From a bacterium (lineage in GTDB: Bacteria > Bacillota > Clostridia > Oscillospirales > Acutalibacteraceae), in the NCBI GenBank assembly GCA_020624805.1, contig JAHKVW010000064.1, forward strand, positions 1 to 36,719: a stretch of DNA of 36,719 nucleotides, read 5' to 3'. Shown here piece by piece: positions 1-7,748 of the stretch (the first letter of the stretch is position 1; the number at the start of each line of letters is the position of its first letter). The position numbers were made by a program, and so were the translations under genes. The notes under the pieces were generated by a model. The model was not told the DNA's origin. It searched no databases and saw only the letters and a list, made by a program, of their open reading frames with translations.

Positions 1-534
1 GTCATAGGTCATTTTGTTGACCGAATAGGTGCAGGAGATGATCCGCGCGCGGTCGTCGTATTTGAATTGGATATCGTCGTTGGACGGGTCGCTCAGCGAG
101 GTGTCGATGGTGATCGCCTGCGCCGGAGGCAGGTAGTTATCCTTCGCTTTTTGAACTTCCTTCGCGCTGACGGTTTTGCGGCTGACGAAGAAGATCACGC
201 CCAGCACGATGGCGATCACGAGCACGAGCGCGATGATCGCGATGATCAGCGGCTTCTTCTTGCTGTTATCCGGCTTTTTATTGCGCTTACCCGCGCGGCG
301 TTGGGCGCGGTTGCTTTGATAATCTACGGCGTTGTAGTCGTTGTCGGGCATCTCGTAGCGGTGTTCCGCATCGGCGGCTCGAAAGATATCGGCGCTGTTC
401 CCGGAATCGGTAGGGATAAACTCGCTTTCTTCATTCACCGAAAGATCGGTGTTGTCGGCGTCGATAGGTATGCCGCATTGGGGACAAAATCTTGCGTTGT
501 CGTTCAGCTCGGCTGAACAGTTGGGACATTTCAT
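1..534 (-). CDS. Zinc-ribbon single-pass membrane protein (partial, cut by left edge)
   Basis: The first 178 codons of a minus-strand gene; the C-terminus lies beyond the window. The protein opens with a zinc ribbon, MKCPNCSAEL followed by ARFCPQCG, giving two CxxC pairs at about residues 3-6 and 18-21. An acidic then a basic linker follows (RAQRRAGKRNKKPD), then one hydrophobic segment at about residues 100-120 (LIIAIIAIIALVLVIAIVLG), and an extracytoplasmic part begins. There is no signal peptide, so the ribbon is expected inside and the C-terminal part outside. It lies 86 bp downstream of the Ser/Thr kinase on the same strand and is probably co-transcribed with it. The ATG at 532-534 is preceded by an AAAGAGG-like site. 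Function unknown; zinc-ribbon plus one membrane span is a common layout in Clostridia. A sensor or substrate role for the kinase is only a guess. Confidence 0.8.
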   Translation of the reverse strand, partial: MKCPNCSAELNDNARFCPQCGIPIDADNTDLSVNEESEFIPTDSGNSADIFRAADAEHRYEMPDNDYNAVDYQSNRAQRRAGKRNKKPDNSKKKPLIIAIIALVLVIAIVLGVIFFVSRKTVSAKEVQKAKDNYLPPAQAITIDTSLSDPSNDDIQFKYDDRARIISCTYSVNKMTYD

Positions 535-552
535 GGTCGTACCTCTTTGGAT

Positions 553-575
553 AGTGGTCAGTGGTCAGTGATCAG
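553..575. repeat. Short heptad array (CAGTGRT type)
   Basis: Three or so 7-bp units (GTGGTCA, GTGGTCA, GTGATCA) lie between the kinase stop and the zinc-ribbon gene. It is the same sequence family as the arrays at 8987-9108 and 14228-14331. Confidence 0.6.
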
Positions 576-620
576 ATATTATTAAGAATCGTTATTGGGT
601 GGAACTCTCCGCGGTATTTA

Positions 621-2255
621 TCAATAGATGATGTGGGAACTGTAGAAATTCGGGTTATAGTTTTCGTTGATGACCGTACCGCTTGCGTAATCGAGCGTAC
701 AGCTATAGTATTCCGAATTGTCGATCATGATGCTGATCGACGCGTCTTTGGGAGAGGCGATGGTAAATTCATAGGTGCCGCTTTGGGTGATAGACTGCGC
801 TTCGCCCGAGGCTTCTCCATCTGCATAGCCCTGCAGCGTCACGGCAGTATCGAAGCCGTTTTTGACATTCACCCGGATAGTAAAGGTCTTTTCGGGATTC
901 AGAGGTGAGTTGCTGACCGAAGAGGTGACGGAGCGATCTTCCTCCACCGCAACGCTGTCGGCGGAATCGCGGTTGAGCAGGGCGAAGATCGTGACGCCGC
1001 CGCCGATGAGCACCAGTACGATCAGGATGATGACGACGGCAAGTCCCGCTCTGATCCCGGAGGGACGGTCGTCATAGTCGTCTTCATAGGCGGGTCGACG
1101 GCGGATCGGGCGCTCATATCTGTCATCCCCGCGGGAAGGATACGGCGATCTTGACGGCTCCTGATAAGAGCTTTCACGGCGCTGATAGTACGATGCGTTC
1201 TGCCGCGGCATTTGGCGCGACGGCGCGGGCGTATACTCGTCACCGGGGCGATAGCGCTTTCCGGTATTGGCTCGCAAAGGCATATCGACGGCATCCGCGC
1301 GCTGTGTGAGATAAGACGTCGCGTTAGCCGCCGCGACGGTCGGGAAAGTCGGCTTGGGTGGATCCCGGAGCGCTTTTTTCATTTGCGCGGCAGAATCATA
1401 GCGATCCTGCGGCAGATAGGCGCACGCCTTGAGTACTACGCCGACCAGCGCGTCGCTGCCGTGAGCGGGTCGGGGGAAGGGATCGCCCATCAAACGCCTG
1501 GTCATTGCCTCATCGCGATCCTGTACAGTGACGGGCGTGGGGTAGGGCGGCAAAAACGGATTGCGGTTATCGTTGAGCAGGCGATAGAGCAGGATGCCCA
1601 GTGAATAGAGGTCGGCGCGGCGGTCGTAGCTCTGTCCGCGGTAGGTCTCGGGCGCCATATAGGAGTTGGTGCCGATGCGGGTGCGCACGTCGGCGGTCTT
1701 TTCGACCGTGCGGGCGATGCCGAAGTCGCCGAGCTTGTAGGTGCCGTCGTTGGCGACAAAGATGTTATCCGCCTTGATATCGCGGTGCAGGATGTTCTTG
1801 CTGTGGCACAGGCTCAGCGCGTCGCATAGATCCATGCCGAGCTTTGTGACCGTATCGTCGGTGAGGGAATGCGTTTCGATCCACTCGGGCAGCGGGGTGA
1901 GCAGCTCCATCATGATGAAGATGTCGTAGCCGACGCCGTCCTCATGCTCGACGACCTTGTAGTCGTCATAGGTAACGATGTTGGCGCTGCCGCGCAGCTC
2001 GGATAAAAACGCGATCTCTTTGATGAATTCGTTGACGAGGCTGTGGTAATACGCCTGTGCAGCGTCCTTGTCCATGCCTTCATTCATCACTTTTTTGACG
2101 TCGTCGTCGCTTGAGGGGACGCGAATGACCTTCAGGGCGCGGTGTTCTTCGATGGAATAGCGGTTGCGCACGATCTCGTAGACCTTGCCGTAGCCGCCTT
2201 CGCCGAGCTGCTTGACGATCTTCCATTCCTGCTTGTTGTTTGATTCTTCTGCCAT
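621..2255 (-). CDS. Hanks-type serine/threonine protein kinase with membrane anchor
   Basis: 544 residues. The N-terminal kinase domain (about 10-300) shows the glycine loop GEGGYGKV (18-25), the ATP-binding Lys in ALKV (K42), the catalytic loop HRDIKADN (157-164), DFG (177-179) and APE (201-203), so it should be active. A Pro/Arg/Tyr-rich linker (about 300-400) leads to one membrane span (about 403-427) and a roughly 115-residue outer domain that has no PASTA repeats. It therefore resembles PknB in layout but senses through a different outer domain. The ATG at 2253-2255 was chosen because AAAGGGGG precedes it; the longer frame starting at 2384 covers promoter-like sequence. It is the probable first gene of an operon with the downstream zinc-ribbon membrane protein and is divergent from the acyltransferase. 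Kinase identity is firm; substrates are unknown. Confidence 0.93.
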   Translation of the reverse strand: MAEESNNKQEWKIVKQLGEGGYGKVYEIVRNRYSIEEHRALKVIRVPSSDDDVKKVMNEGMDKDAAQAYYHSLVNEFIKEIAFLSELRGSANIVTYDDYKVVEHEDGVGYDIFIMMELLTPLPEWIETHSLTDDTVTKLGMDLCDALSLCHSKNILHRDIKADNIFVANDGTYKLGDFGIARTVEKTADVRTRIGTNSYMAPETYRGQSYDRRADLYSLGILLYRLLNDNRNPFLPPYPTPVTVQDRDEAMTRRLMGDPFPRPAHGSDALVGVVLKACAYLPQDRYDSAAQMKKALRDPPKPTFPTVAAANATSYLTQRADAVDMPLRANTGKRYRPGDEYTPAPSRQMPRQNASYYQRRESSYQEPSRSPYPSRGDDRYERPIRRRPAYEDDYDDRPSGIRAGLAVVIILIVLVLIGGGVTIFALLNRDSADSVAVEEDRSVTSSVSNSPLNPEKTFTIRVNVKNGFDTAVTLQGYADGEASGEAQSITQSGTYEFTIASPKDASISIMIDNSEYYSCTLDYASGTVINENYNPNFYSSHIIY

Positions 2256-2446
2256 AACGAATCCCCCTTTTTGAGGCACTGTTGATGTCGGTCGGTCACA
2301 GGCGTCTGTGAAACAAAAAGGGCAGAATATCCCCATTTTTTGATATATATCAATATTGTAACATATTATTTGGATGTTTTCCACTCTTTTTGTGAATTAT
2401 TTTCAGTGCTTTTGATACATAATACCCGAAAGTGACGATTAAAAAA

Positions 2447-2475
2447 TTGACAATAAATGGGTTTGCTGATATAAT
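2447..2475 (+). promoter_or_regulatory. Sigma-A-type promoter for the acyltransferase gene
   Basis: TTGACA at 2447-2452 and TATAAT at 2470-2475 are separated by 17 bp, a full consensus match. The transcript would start near 2482, about 60 nt before the start codon. Confidence 0.85.
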
Positions 2476-2543
2476 CGGAATGTATAATGCCCATGGTGTA
2501 TGCTCCGAGCGGATCCCGCATCATGGCTATGAGGAGGTTTGTG

Positions 2544-3686
2544 ATGATAAAATCGCGCAGAACATTCAATCTGTTCACGATCAGTGAAGCCCGCAACGTG
2601 ATCTTCGGTCTGGCGACGCTGTGGATCGGTTTGTTCCACTCCGATTATCTGTCGCTGGAGCGGTATACGAATAATCAATTCCTGATCGATCTTGTCAAGA
2701 ATTTCCGCGGCTCGGGTAATATCGGCGTCGATATGTTCCTGTTCCTGTCGGGCGTGGGCTTGTTCTTCTCGTTCTCGAAGGACAGCCGTGTGGGCAGCTT
2801 CTGGAAGAAGCGCCTGATGCGTGTACTGCCCTCGGCGTTTTTGATCGCGGTGGTCTATTTCTCACTGCGCTATGTCCACGGCAGAGAGAGCGGCTTGCTC
2901 GCGTATTTCAGCCGCATAACGTTTACCTATTTCTTCATCAAGGGTGAACGCGTATTCTGGTTCATCTCGCTGATACTGGCGCTGTATATCGTGTTCCCGA
3001 TCTTCTATAAGATCATCGAAAGATTCCGCCTGTGGGGTATGCTCGGAACGATCGCGGTGATCGTCGGGCTCACCTTCCTGTGCAGAGCGGTCGCGCCCGG
3101 CTTCTATACGATGTGGGAGATCGCGCTGTGCCGCGTGCCCTCGTTCGTCATCGGTATCTGGGCGGGCAAGTTCATCAAGGAGAAGAAAGAGATCAACATC
3201 AACTGGCTGTGGGCGTTCTTCGCGCTGTTCGTCATCTTTATGACACTGTTGTTCAACTACACGCCGATCATCAAGGCGTTGGTGCCCGGCTACACCAAGG
3301 CGCAGGAGCCGATGTACATCTTCTTCTATCGCTACTGCGGTTCGATCGCGGCGATGGCGCTGGTGGTGTTGCTCAGCTGGATCTGTACCTCGATCCGTCA
3401 CGCCGGCAGAGGCAATGTGCTGCGCAACTTCTTTGAGTTCGTCGGCATGTATTCGATGGAGTACTACATGATCTATCTGAACCTCAACCATTATCTGGAG
3501 CGCATCTATAAGATCCCCGCGGAGCATCCGGAGCGTCAGATCATGCTGTATTTCGGCAGCTTTATCGCCTCGCTGGTACTGTGCGCCCTGACCAGAAAGT
3601 TCTGTGATTTCTTCATGGATTATATGCAGAGAAAGCCGAAGAATTATGAAGAACTCAGAGCGGCGAGAAAAGCGAAGAAGAATTAG
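2544..3686 (+). CDS. Acyltransferase-3 family integral membrane protein
   Basis: 380 residues with about ten hydrophobic segments. The N-terminal part has the features of acyltransferase family 3 (OafA/WecH-like): a His in the first membrane region (WIGLFHSDY), then a GSGNIGVDMFLFLSGVGLFFS stretch that matches the family's GxxGVxxFFxLSGF segment, and a following KKRLMRVLP (KRxxRIxP-like). Such proteins move acyl groups across the membrane onto extracellular sugars or wall polymers. ATG 2544 was preferred over the upstream ATG at 2487 because GAGGAGGT sits at 2531-2538; GTG 2541 is directly adjacent in frame. A wall-polymer role fits the neighbouring GT2/CDP-glycerol transferase, but the two genes converge and are not one operon. 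The TAG stop is already part of a GGAATTA heptad array. Confidence 0.82.
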   Translation: MIKSRRTFNLFTISEARNVIFGLATLWIGLFHSDYLSLERYTNNQFLIDLVKNFRGSGNIGVDMFLFLSGVGLFFSFSKDSRVGSFWKKRLMRVLPSAFLIAVVYFSLRYVHGRESGLLAYFSRITFTYFFIKGERVFWFISLILALYIVFPIFYKIIERFRLWGMLGTIAVIVGLTFLCRAVAPGFYTMWEIALCRVPSFVIGIWAGKFIKEKKEININWLWAFFALFVIFMTLLFNYTPIIKALVPGYTKAQEPMYIFFYRYCGSIAAMALVVLLSWICTSIRHAGRGNVLRNFFEFVGMYSMEYYMIYLNLNHYLERIYKIPAEHPERQIMLYFGSFIASLVLCALTRKFCDFFMDYMQRKPKNYEELRAARKAKKN

Positions 3687-3918
3687 GAATTAGGAATGAG
3701 GAATTAGGAATTCCGGGAAACACTTCGTGTTTTTAATTGATATAATGACAGAAAATAATAACGCTTGCGACTCTTTTAAGCCGCAAGCGTTATTTCTTTT
3801 ATTCGTTTAAGATTGCTACGTCATCGGCAAATCGCCGATTCATTGCGATGAAAAATAAAAATGGGTGCGGGCAAAGCCCGCCATTCATTCCTAATTCCTA
3901 ACTCCTAATTCCTAATTC
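3681..3918. repeat. Inverted pair of GGAATTA heptad arrays between convergent genes
   Basis: GGAATTA/GGAATGA units run from 3681 to 3713 and their reverse complement (ATTCCTA units) from 3886 to 3918. They could pair as a long stem. In between lie the terminator at 3757-3794 and two small perfect hairpins, ATCGGC/GCCGAT near 3825 and GCGGGC/GCCCGC near 3868. The left array contains the acyltransferase stop codon, and the right array ends next to the glycosyltransferase stop. Confidence 0.8.
3757..3794. terminator. Bidirectional intrinsic terminator
   Basis: AATAACGCTTGCG and CGCAAGCGTTATT form a 13-bp stem around a 12-nt loop, with T-rich sequence on the right and A-rich sequence on the left. 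It serves the two converging genes. Confidence 0.85.
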
Positions 3919-3920
3919 TA

Positions 3921-6635
3921 TTAGTTTCTCATTTTATCAACGTCCACCTGCTGTTGGAACTTCATGATCTCCTCATAGATGCGCTCGCAGTTGCTGTGGT
4001 CTTCGTAGTGGTAGAAGTCGTCGACGCGGGCGATGTACTCGGGCTTCATCTGACAGCCGTTTTCCATATATTCGCACAGGGTGTCGACCAGCTGTGCCGA
4101 GGTGGTGCAGATCTCGCCGAAGCCCATCGTGTCGTAGAAGAATCCGCCGTCGTCGTAATGCGCGGGCAGCTCGTCGGGATGGAAGTAGACCAGCGGCTTT
4201 TTCATGTACGCGAAGTCGAACTGTACGCCGGAGTAGTCGGTGACCATCAGACTGGATTCGGTGAGGATCTTTTCATAGCTCATGTCGCCGACGGAGGAGA
4301 TGACGTCCACGTACGGGTCGGGCGTGTAGTCGTCCACCTGTGCACTGAGGATCGGGTGCAGCAGATACTTGATCTTGTAGCCGGTGCGCTTGGCGGTCTC
4401 GATGAGCTTTTGGTTATTGATCAGGTCGTTGTAGATGCGGTAGTAGACCGTGTTCTTGAAGTCGGGATTATACGAGCGCTGTTCACCCTCGCTGGTGGTG
4501 ACGGGCATCGCGTTGTACATACGCCATGTCGGGGTGATGAGGATCTGCTTTTGATCGTTGTTGATCAGTCCGTCGTACCTGCCGATACCGGTCATCTTGA
4601 TGATACCGGTGTCCTTGTAGCCGTAGGCGTGGTTGTTCAGATTCTTTTCCTCATACTTCGAGGCGATGAAATACATGCGGGTGTTATCGATGATTCGCTG
4701 CTGCGCCATCGCGCACTTCTGTACCGACAGACCGTGCTGCAGGCACATGGTCGGGAAGTTGCACAGATCGCGGATAAAGCGGCTCTTATCCAGACTGTAG
4801 CCGTTGAAGGGGAAGGTCTGGGAGTTGGTGATCAGCGCGATGTCCGCGTTGAGGAACGCCATCTTGTGCTTGATGGAACCCGTCTTGACGGGATGCAGAC
4901 CGTCCTGCTTCATCTGACGATAGTCGGAGGTGTTCTTGTCGATGATGTAATAGCGGGTGATGCCGTCCTTTTTGTCCTTGCAGAAGCGGTACATATACTC
5001 ACTGCTGTCGCCGCCCTTGTAGAGCTTGTCGTACATCAGCCAGATGCGCTTGTTCTTGAAGAACGGACGGGTCAGCCAGTACTCGATACGGGTGATGAAG
5101 GTGCGCTTGCTCTCCATGAATACGCGCGGCAGATATTTCAGCTCGCGCTTGAGGGTCTTGCCCGCGGAGGCGAGCTCGATGACCAGCTCACGGTTGTTGT
5201 TGATGGTCGCCATGTATTTGTTGAAGCGCCAGTAACCGCCCACGGGAGAAGCCGCGAATTTTGCCCAGTGGTGCAGATAGGAGAACTGCAGCGGCACGCG
5301 GGTGTTCTTGTACTTCGCGAAGAAACAGAGCTTTTGCGTGGAGCGCTGATCGTCGAACGAAAGCTCCAGATGGAAGGTGAATTTTTTGTAGGCGCTGATG
5401 CCGAAATACTTGGTCAGCGAGTAGCGGTCGTTATCCTCCAGATCGATCCGCTCGCCGTTCCATTCGGCGTACAGCTCGATGTTTTTGAGGTTGAATACCT
5501 GACGGAAGGAGCCGTCCAGCAGCAGCTTGCCGTCGGTGTAATCCAGTACGTGCAGACCGATCCTCTGTCCCTGCATACGCGCGATGACGACGTCGCTGCA
5601 GTCGAGGGTGACGTCCTCGTTGCCTTCGCTCAGATGCTGCGGCATCTGGTAGAGGTCGGTATCGTATTTGAGCATATAGAACATCTCGGCGGCTTCTTCG
5701 CTGTAGCCGAGCGCCTTGTACTTGCCCGCGTTGAGGATGATGGTGTCGTCGAGCAGGTCGAGTACCTTTTTGCACGCCTTTAAGAACAGATCCAGCTCTT
5801 CTTCGCTCATGTTGCGCTTGTTGCGGTTGTTCATGTTGGCGAGGAATCGCGCGGATACCGCGTACATCAGGTAGAACTGGATGAAGGTGGGGAGGGTACC
5901 GTCGCTGTTTTTGAAGCGCTCGGCAAGCGGCAGCATAAAGCTCTCGATGCTGTTGCGGTACCAGTCGATATCGTTGGAGGGGACGAAGTACGCCGAGTCG
6001 TCGCTCAGCGGCATGAAGGTGTTGAAGTTCGCCTCTTCCATCGCGAAATACGTGGGATGATCCTGTTGCAGGCGGAGCATCACATCGTGGAAGAATTCAT
6101 ATTTCAGCGAGGCGTCGGCGGGGTACTGCTTGAGCACCGCGCTCTCGATGATATTGCCGTCGATTTCCATTTGCAGGAGGTTGGGGTAGCTGCGGATATC
6201 CGCCTCCCTGTTGAGCATGAGCGGCGGTACATTGGTGCGGCTGATATATTTGTAGCGCGAGTAGACGGGATTGATGCAAAAACGGTTCGGCGCCGCGAAG
6301 CACCACGGCTTGTTCGCGCCTACCGCCTTGAGGGCGTTCATAAAGTAATGACTGCCGAACACATCGCCCGGACGCGCCACGATCGCGTAATCGGCGCTGA
6401 GGGTCTCCAGCGCGATATTGTATGCCGCCGCTTCACCGCCTGCGCCGGGCTTTTGGATCACGCGCGCGTTCGGATAAGCGCTGAGCTTTTCGGCGGCGTT
6501 CTGCGCGTCGGAAACATCCACGACCAGCAGATCGATCTCGCCGGTATTGACGCTTTTCTGATTCCTGACGGAATCGGCTGTTTTCAGGATCAGGTCTGAG
6601 CTCTCGATATATGGAATGATAACGGAGACTGACAT
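3921..6635 (-). CDS. Bifunctional-looking GT2 glycosyltransferase / CDP-glycerol glycerophosphotransferase
   Basis: 904 residues. Residues 1 to about 210 look like a GT-A family-2 glycosyltransferase (SVSVIIPYIESSDLILKTADSVRNQ, then VVDVSD at 39-44). The usual DxD segment reads ARPGDVF (about 87-93), so this domain may be altered. The region from about 530 to the end matches the CDP-glycerol:poly(glycerophosphate) glycerophosphotransferase family (TagB/TagF): LQHG (H634), LLHP (H760) and TDYSG (799-803) are the expected donor-site signatures. These enzymes build teichoic-acid-like or glycerol-phosphate-decorated wall polymers at the inner membrane face. The start is well supported: AAAGGGG precedes ATG 6635. 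A single gene flanked by its own promoter and terminator. The precise polymer cannot be told from sequence. Confidence 0.88.
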   Translation of the reverse strand: MSVSVIIPYIESSDLILKTADSVRNQKSVNTGEIDLLVVDVSDAQNAAEKLSAYPNARVIQKPGAGGEAAAYNIALETLSADYAIVARPGDVFGSHYFMNALKAVGANKPWCFAAPNRFCINPVYSRYKYISRTNVPPLMLNREADIRSYPNLLQMEIDGNIIESAVLKQYPADASLKYEFFHDVMLRLQQDHPTYFAMEEANFNTFMPLSDDSAYFVPSNDIDWYRNSIESFMLPLAERFKNSDGTLPTFIQFYLMYAVSARFLANMNNRNKRNMSEEELDLFLKACKKVLDLLDDTIILNAGKYKALGYSEEAAEMFYMLKYDTDLYQMPQHLSEGNEDVTLDCSDVVIARMQGQRIGLHVLDYTDGKLLLDGSFRQVFNLKNIELYAEWNGERIDLEDNDRYSLTKYFGISAYKKFTFHLELSFDDQRSTQKLCFFAKYKNTRVPLQFSYLHHWAKFAASPVGGYWRFNKYMATINNNRELVIELASAGKTLKRELKYLPRVFMESKRTFITRIEYWLTRPFFKNKRIWLMYDKLYKGGDSSEYMYRFCKDKKDGITRYYIIDKNTSDYRQMKQDGLHPVKTGSIKHKMAFLNADIALITNSQTFPFNGYSLDKSRFIRDLCNFPTMCLQHGLSVQKCAMAQQRIIDNTRMYFIASKYEEKNLNNHAYGYKDTGIIKMTGIGRYDGLINNDQKQILITPTWRMYNAMPVTTSEGEQRSYNPDFKNTVYYRIYNDLINNQKLIETAKRTGYKIKYLLHPILSAQVDDYTPDPYVDVISSVGDMSYEKILTESSLMVTDYSGVQFDFAYMKKPLVYFHPDELPAHYDDGGFFYDTMGFGEICTTSAQLVDTLCEYMENGCQMKPEYIARVDDFYHYEDHSNCERIYEEIMKFQQQVDVDKMRN

Positions 6636-6684
6636 TTTCTTACCCCTTTCACAGGAACATTCATACGCTCCTTTTCAACTATAC

Positions 6685-6714
6685 ATCATACCATATACAA
6701 GCCCTTTTTGTCAA
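6685..6714 (-). promoter_or_regulatory. Promoter for the GT2/CDP-glycerol transferase gene
   Basis: Read on the minus strand, TTGACA (6714-6709) is followed after 18 bp by TATGAT (6690-6685), about 50 bp upstream of the start codon. Confidence 0.7.
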
Positions 6715-6750
6715 TAAAAGCGCACGTTTTTGAGGGAGGAGTTGATTTGT

Positions 6751-6775
6751 AGGGGAGGGGCTTGCTCCTCCCGTA
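6751..6775. repeat. TGTAGGG-type hairpin repeat
   Basis: TGTAGGGGAGGGGCTTGCTC runs into CTCCCGT. GGGAG/CTCCC shoulders enclose a CTTG loop. The same TAGG-stem-loop layout is seen at 7090-7111, 7167-7188 and, with different stem bases, at 27262-27284. Confidence 0.6.
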
Positions 6776-6803
6776 TGGCTGAAACGTTTCTCTTCTATCT
6801 CAC

Positions 6804-7068
6804 GCTTTCGATCGCGGAAACGTCCGTCATGCTACGGATGACCAATGGTCATCCCTACGGAGAAAGGGATCTGCTCCGCATGATATGAGGATATAACGGA
6901 AAGGTTACGGGAGGAGCATTCCTCGGCGGAGACGCCTCCCCCACTGTCACTTCGTGACGTCTCCCCAACGTGGAGCACCCCTCCCCTACAATGTAGTTGA
7001 TTTGCTCCGCATTTGAATGGGATATATCGGAGAGGCAGCGGGATGTCGCAAGCGTCATCCCCTACAAT
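6804..7068. repeat. 265-bp intergenic direct repeat, copy 1
   Basis: Nearly identical to 7221-7485 (exact offset 417 bp). It contains several hairpins: a 9-bp-arm palindrome GGATGACCA-A-TGGTCATCC near 6837, a GGGAGG...CCTCCC stem near 6909, GTCAC-TTC-GTGAC near 6946, and a GGGATG...CATCCC stem near 7040. An open frame on the minus strand is not coding, because the two copies differ by amino-acid-changing substitutions. The block 6636-7748 as a whole holds no gene that I can support. Confidence 0.92.
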
Positions 7069-7089
7069 AAACATCACCGATAATCGTAG

Positions 7090-7111
7090 GGGTCGACATT
7101 TATGACGACCC
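7090..7111. repeat. CATTTATGA-loop hairpin, variant 1
   Basis: GGGTCG and CGACCC close a loop ACATTTATGA; flanks are TAG on the left and GCG on the right. Compare variant 2 at 7167-7188, which has the same loop and a different, still complementary, stem. Confidence 0.7.
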
Positions 7112-7166
7112 GCGTCAGGACGTCGGTCAAAATGAATTGTTTGTTGAGAAGATGTACGTTTTGTAG

Positions 7167-7188
7167 GGTACGGCATTTATGACGTACC
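7167..7188. repeat. CATTTATGA-loop hairpin, variant 2
   Basis: GGTACG and CGTACC close a loop GCATTTATGA. The flanks match variant 1 at 7090-7111. Confidence 0.7.
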
Positions 7189-7220
7189 GCACGGCAAAGG
7201 CGTTGTGTTCCTATTTATGG

Positions 7221-7485
7221 GCTTTCGATAATGGAAACGCCCGTCATGCTACGGATGACCAATGGTCATCCCTACGGAGAAAGGGATCTGCTCCGCATGA
7301 TATGGGGATATAACGGAAAGGTTACGGGAGGAGCATTCCTCGGCGGAGACGCCTCCCCCACTGTCACTTCGTGACGTCTCCCCAACGGGGAGCACCCCTC
7401 CCCTACAATGGAGTTGATTTGCTTCGCATTTGAATGGGATATATCGGAGAGGCAGCGGGATGTCGCAAGCGTCATCCCCTACAAT
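7221..7485. repeat. 265-bp intergenic direct repeat, copy 2
   Basis: Second copy of the 6804-7068 repeat, with about a dozen or fewer substitutions and no indels (constant 417-bp offset). It ends about 90 bp upstream of the argG promoter region. Confidence 0.92.
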
Positions 7486-7534
7486 TCTCTGTAACGCCGC
7501 GCCGTGTGTCGGGCGCCGACCCCATCATTTCTTG

Positions 7535-7552
7535 TAATTATACCTATAATTA
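7535..7552. promoter_or_regulatory. Palindrome upstream of argG promoters, possible operator
   Basis: TAATTATA-CC-TATAATTA, a perfect 8-bp inverted repeat of 18 bp overall, lies 26 bp before the first -35. Its size and A+T content resemble an ArgR (ARG box) site, but it does not match the consensus closely. Confidence 0.35.
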
Positions 7553-7578
7553 TGCGCGTAAGGTTACGATTATTTGAC

Positions 7579-7607
7579 TTGATAAATGACGGGAATTTCG
7601 CTATAAT
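7579..7607 (+). promoter_or_regulatory. Distal argG promoter (P1)
   Basis: TTGATA at 7579-7584 and TATAAT at 7602-7607, with a 17-bp spacer. Confidence 0.65.
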
Positions 7608-7638
7608 AGTATACGGATTTTGTCAAGGATGACGGAAA

Positions 7639-7693
7639 ATGCAGAATAATGAAAAAATATGCAAATTACCCTTGACAAATATGCAGAATGATG
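7639..7693 (+). promoter_or_regulatory. Pair of ATGCAGAATRATG repeats flanking the argG -35, possible repressor sites
   Basis: ATGCAGAATAATG at 7639-7651 recurs as ATGCAGAATGATG at 7681-7693, exactly 42 bp (four helical turns) apart. The second copy fills the spacer of the proximal promoter. This is what a repressor bound as a multimer, such as ArgR, would use. The identity of the regulator is inference. Confidence 0.45.
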
Positions 7694-7699
7694 TATAAT
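7672..7699 (+). promoter_or_regulatory. Proximal argG promoter (P2)
   Basis: TTGACA at 7672-7677 and TATAAT at 7694-7699 with a 16-bp spacer. A transcript would start near 7706, leaving a leader of about 43 nt with CGGAGGT at 7736-7742. Confidence 0.8.
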
Positions 7700-7748
7700 A
7701 AGTGCATAAACTTCAAAAATCAACGCATATTCATTCGGAGGTATCACC

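Noticed and set aside
3681..3918. CRISPR-like appearance of regular short repeats
   Set aside because: Units are 7 bp and contiguous, with no spacers; no cas genes are present.
3954..5783. 609-codon plus-strand frame opposite the GT2/CDP-glycerol gene
   Set aside because: Low-complexity Val/Asp/Leu-rich shadow frame of a GC-rich gene, without a ribosome site or domain.
6855..7475. Two nearly identical 67-codon minus-strand frames (6855-7058 and 7272-7475)
   Set aside because: They are parts of the 265-bp repeat copies. The few differences change amino acids and the frames have no ribosome site, so this is repeat DNA, not paralogous genes.
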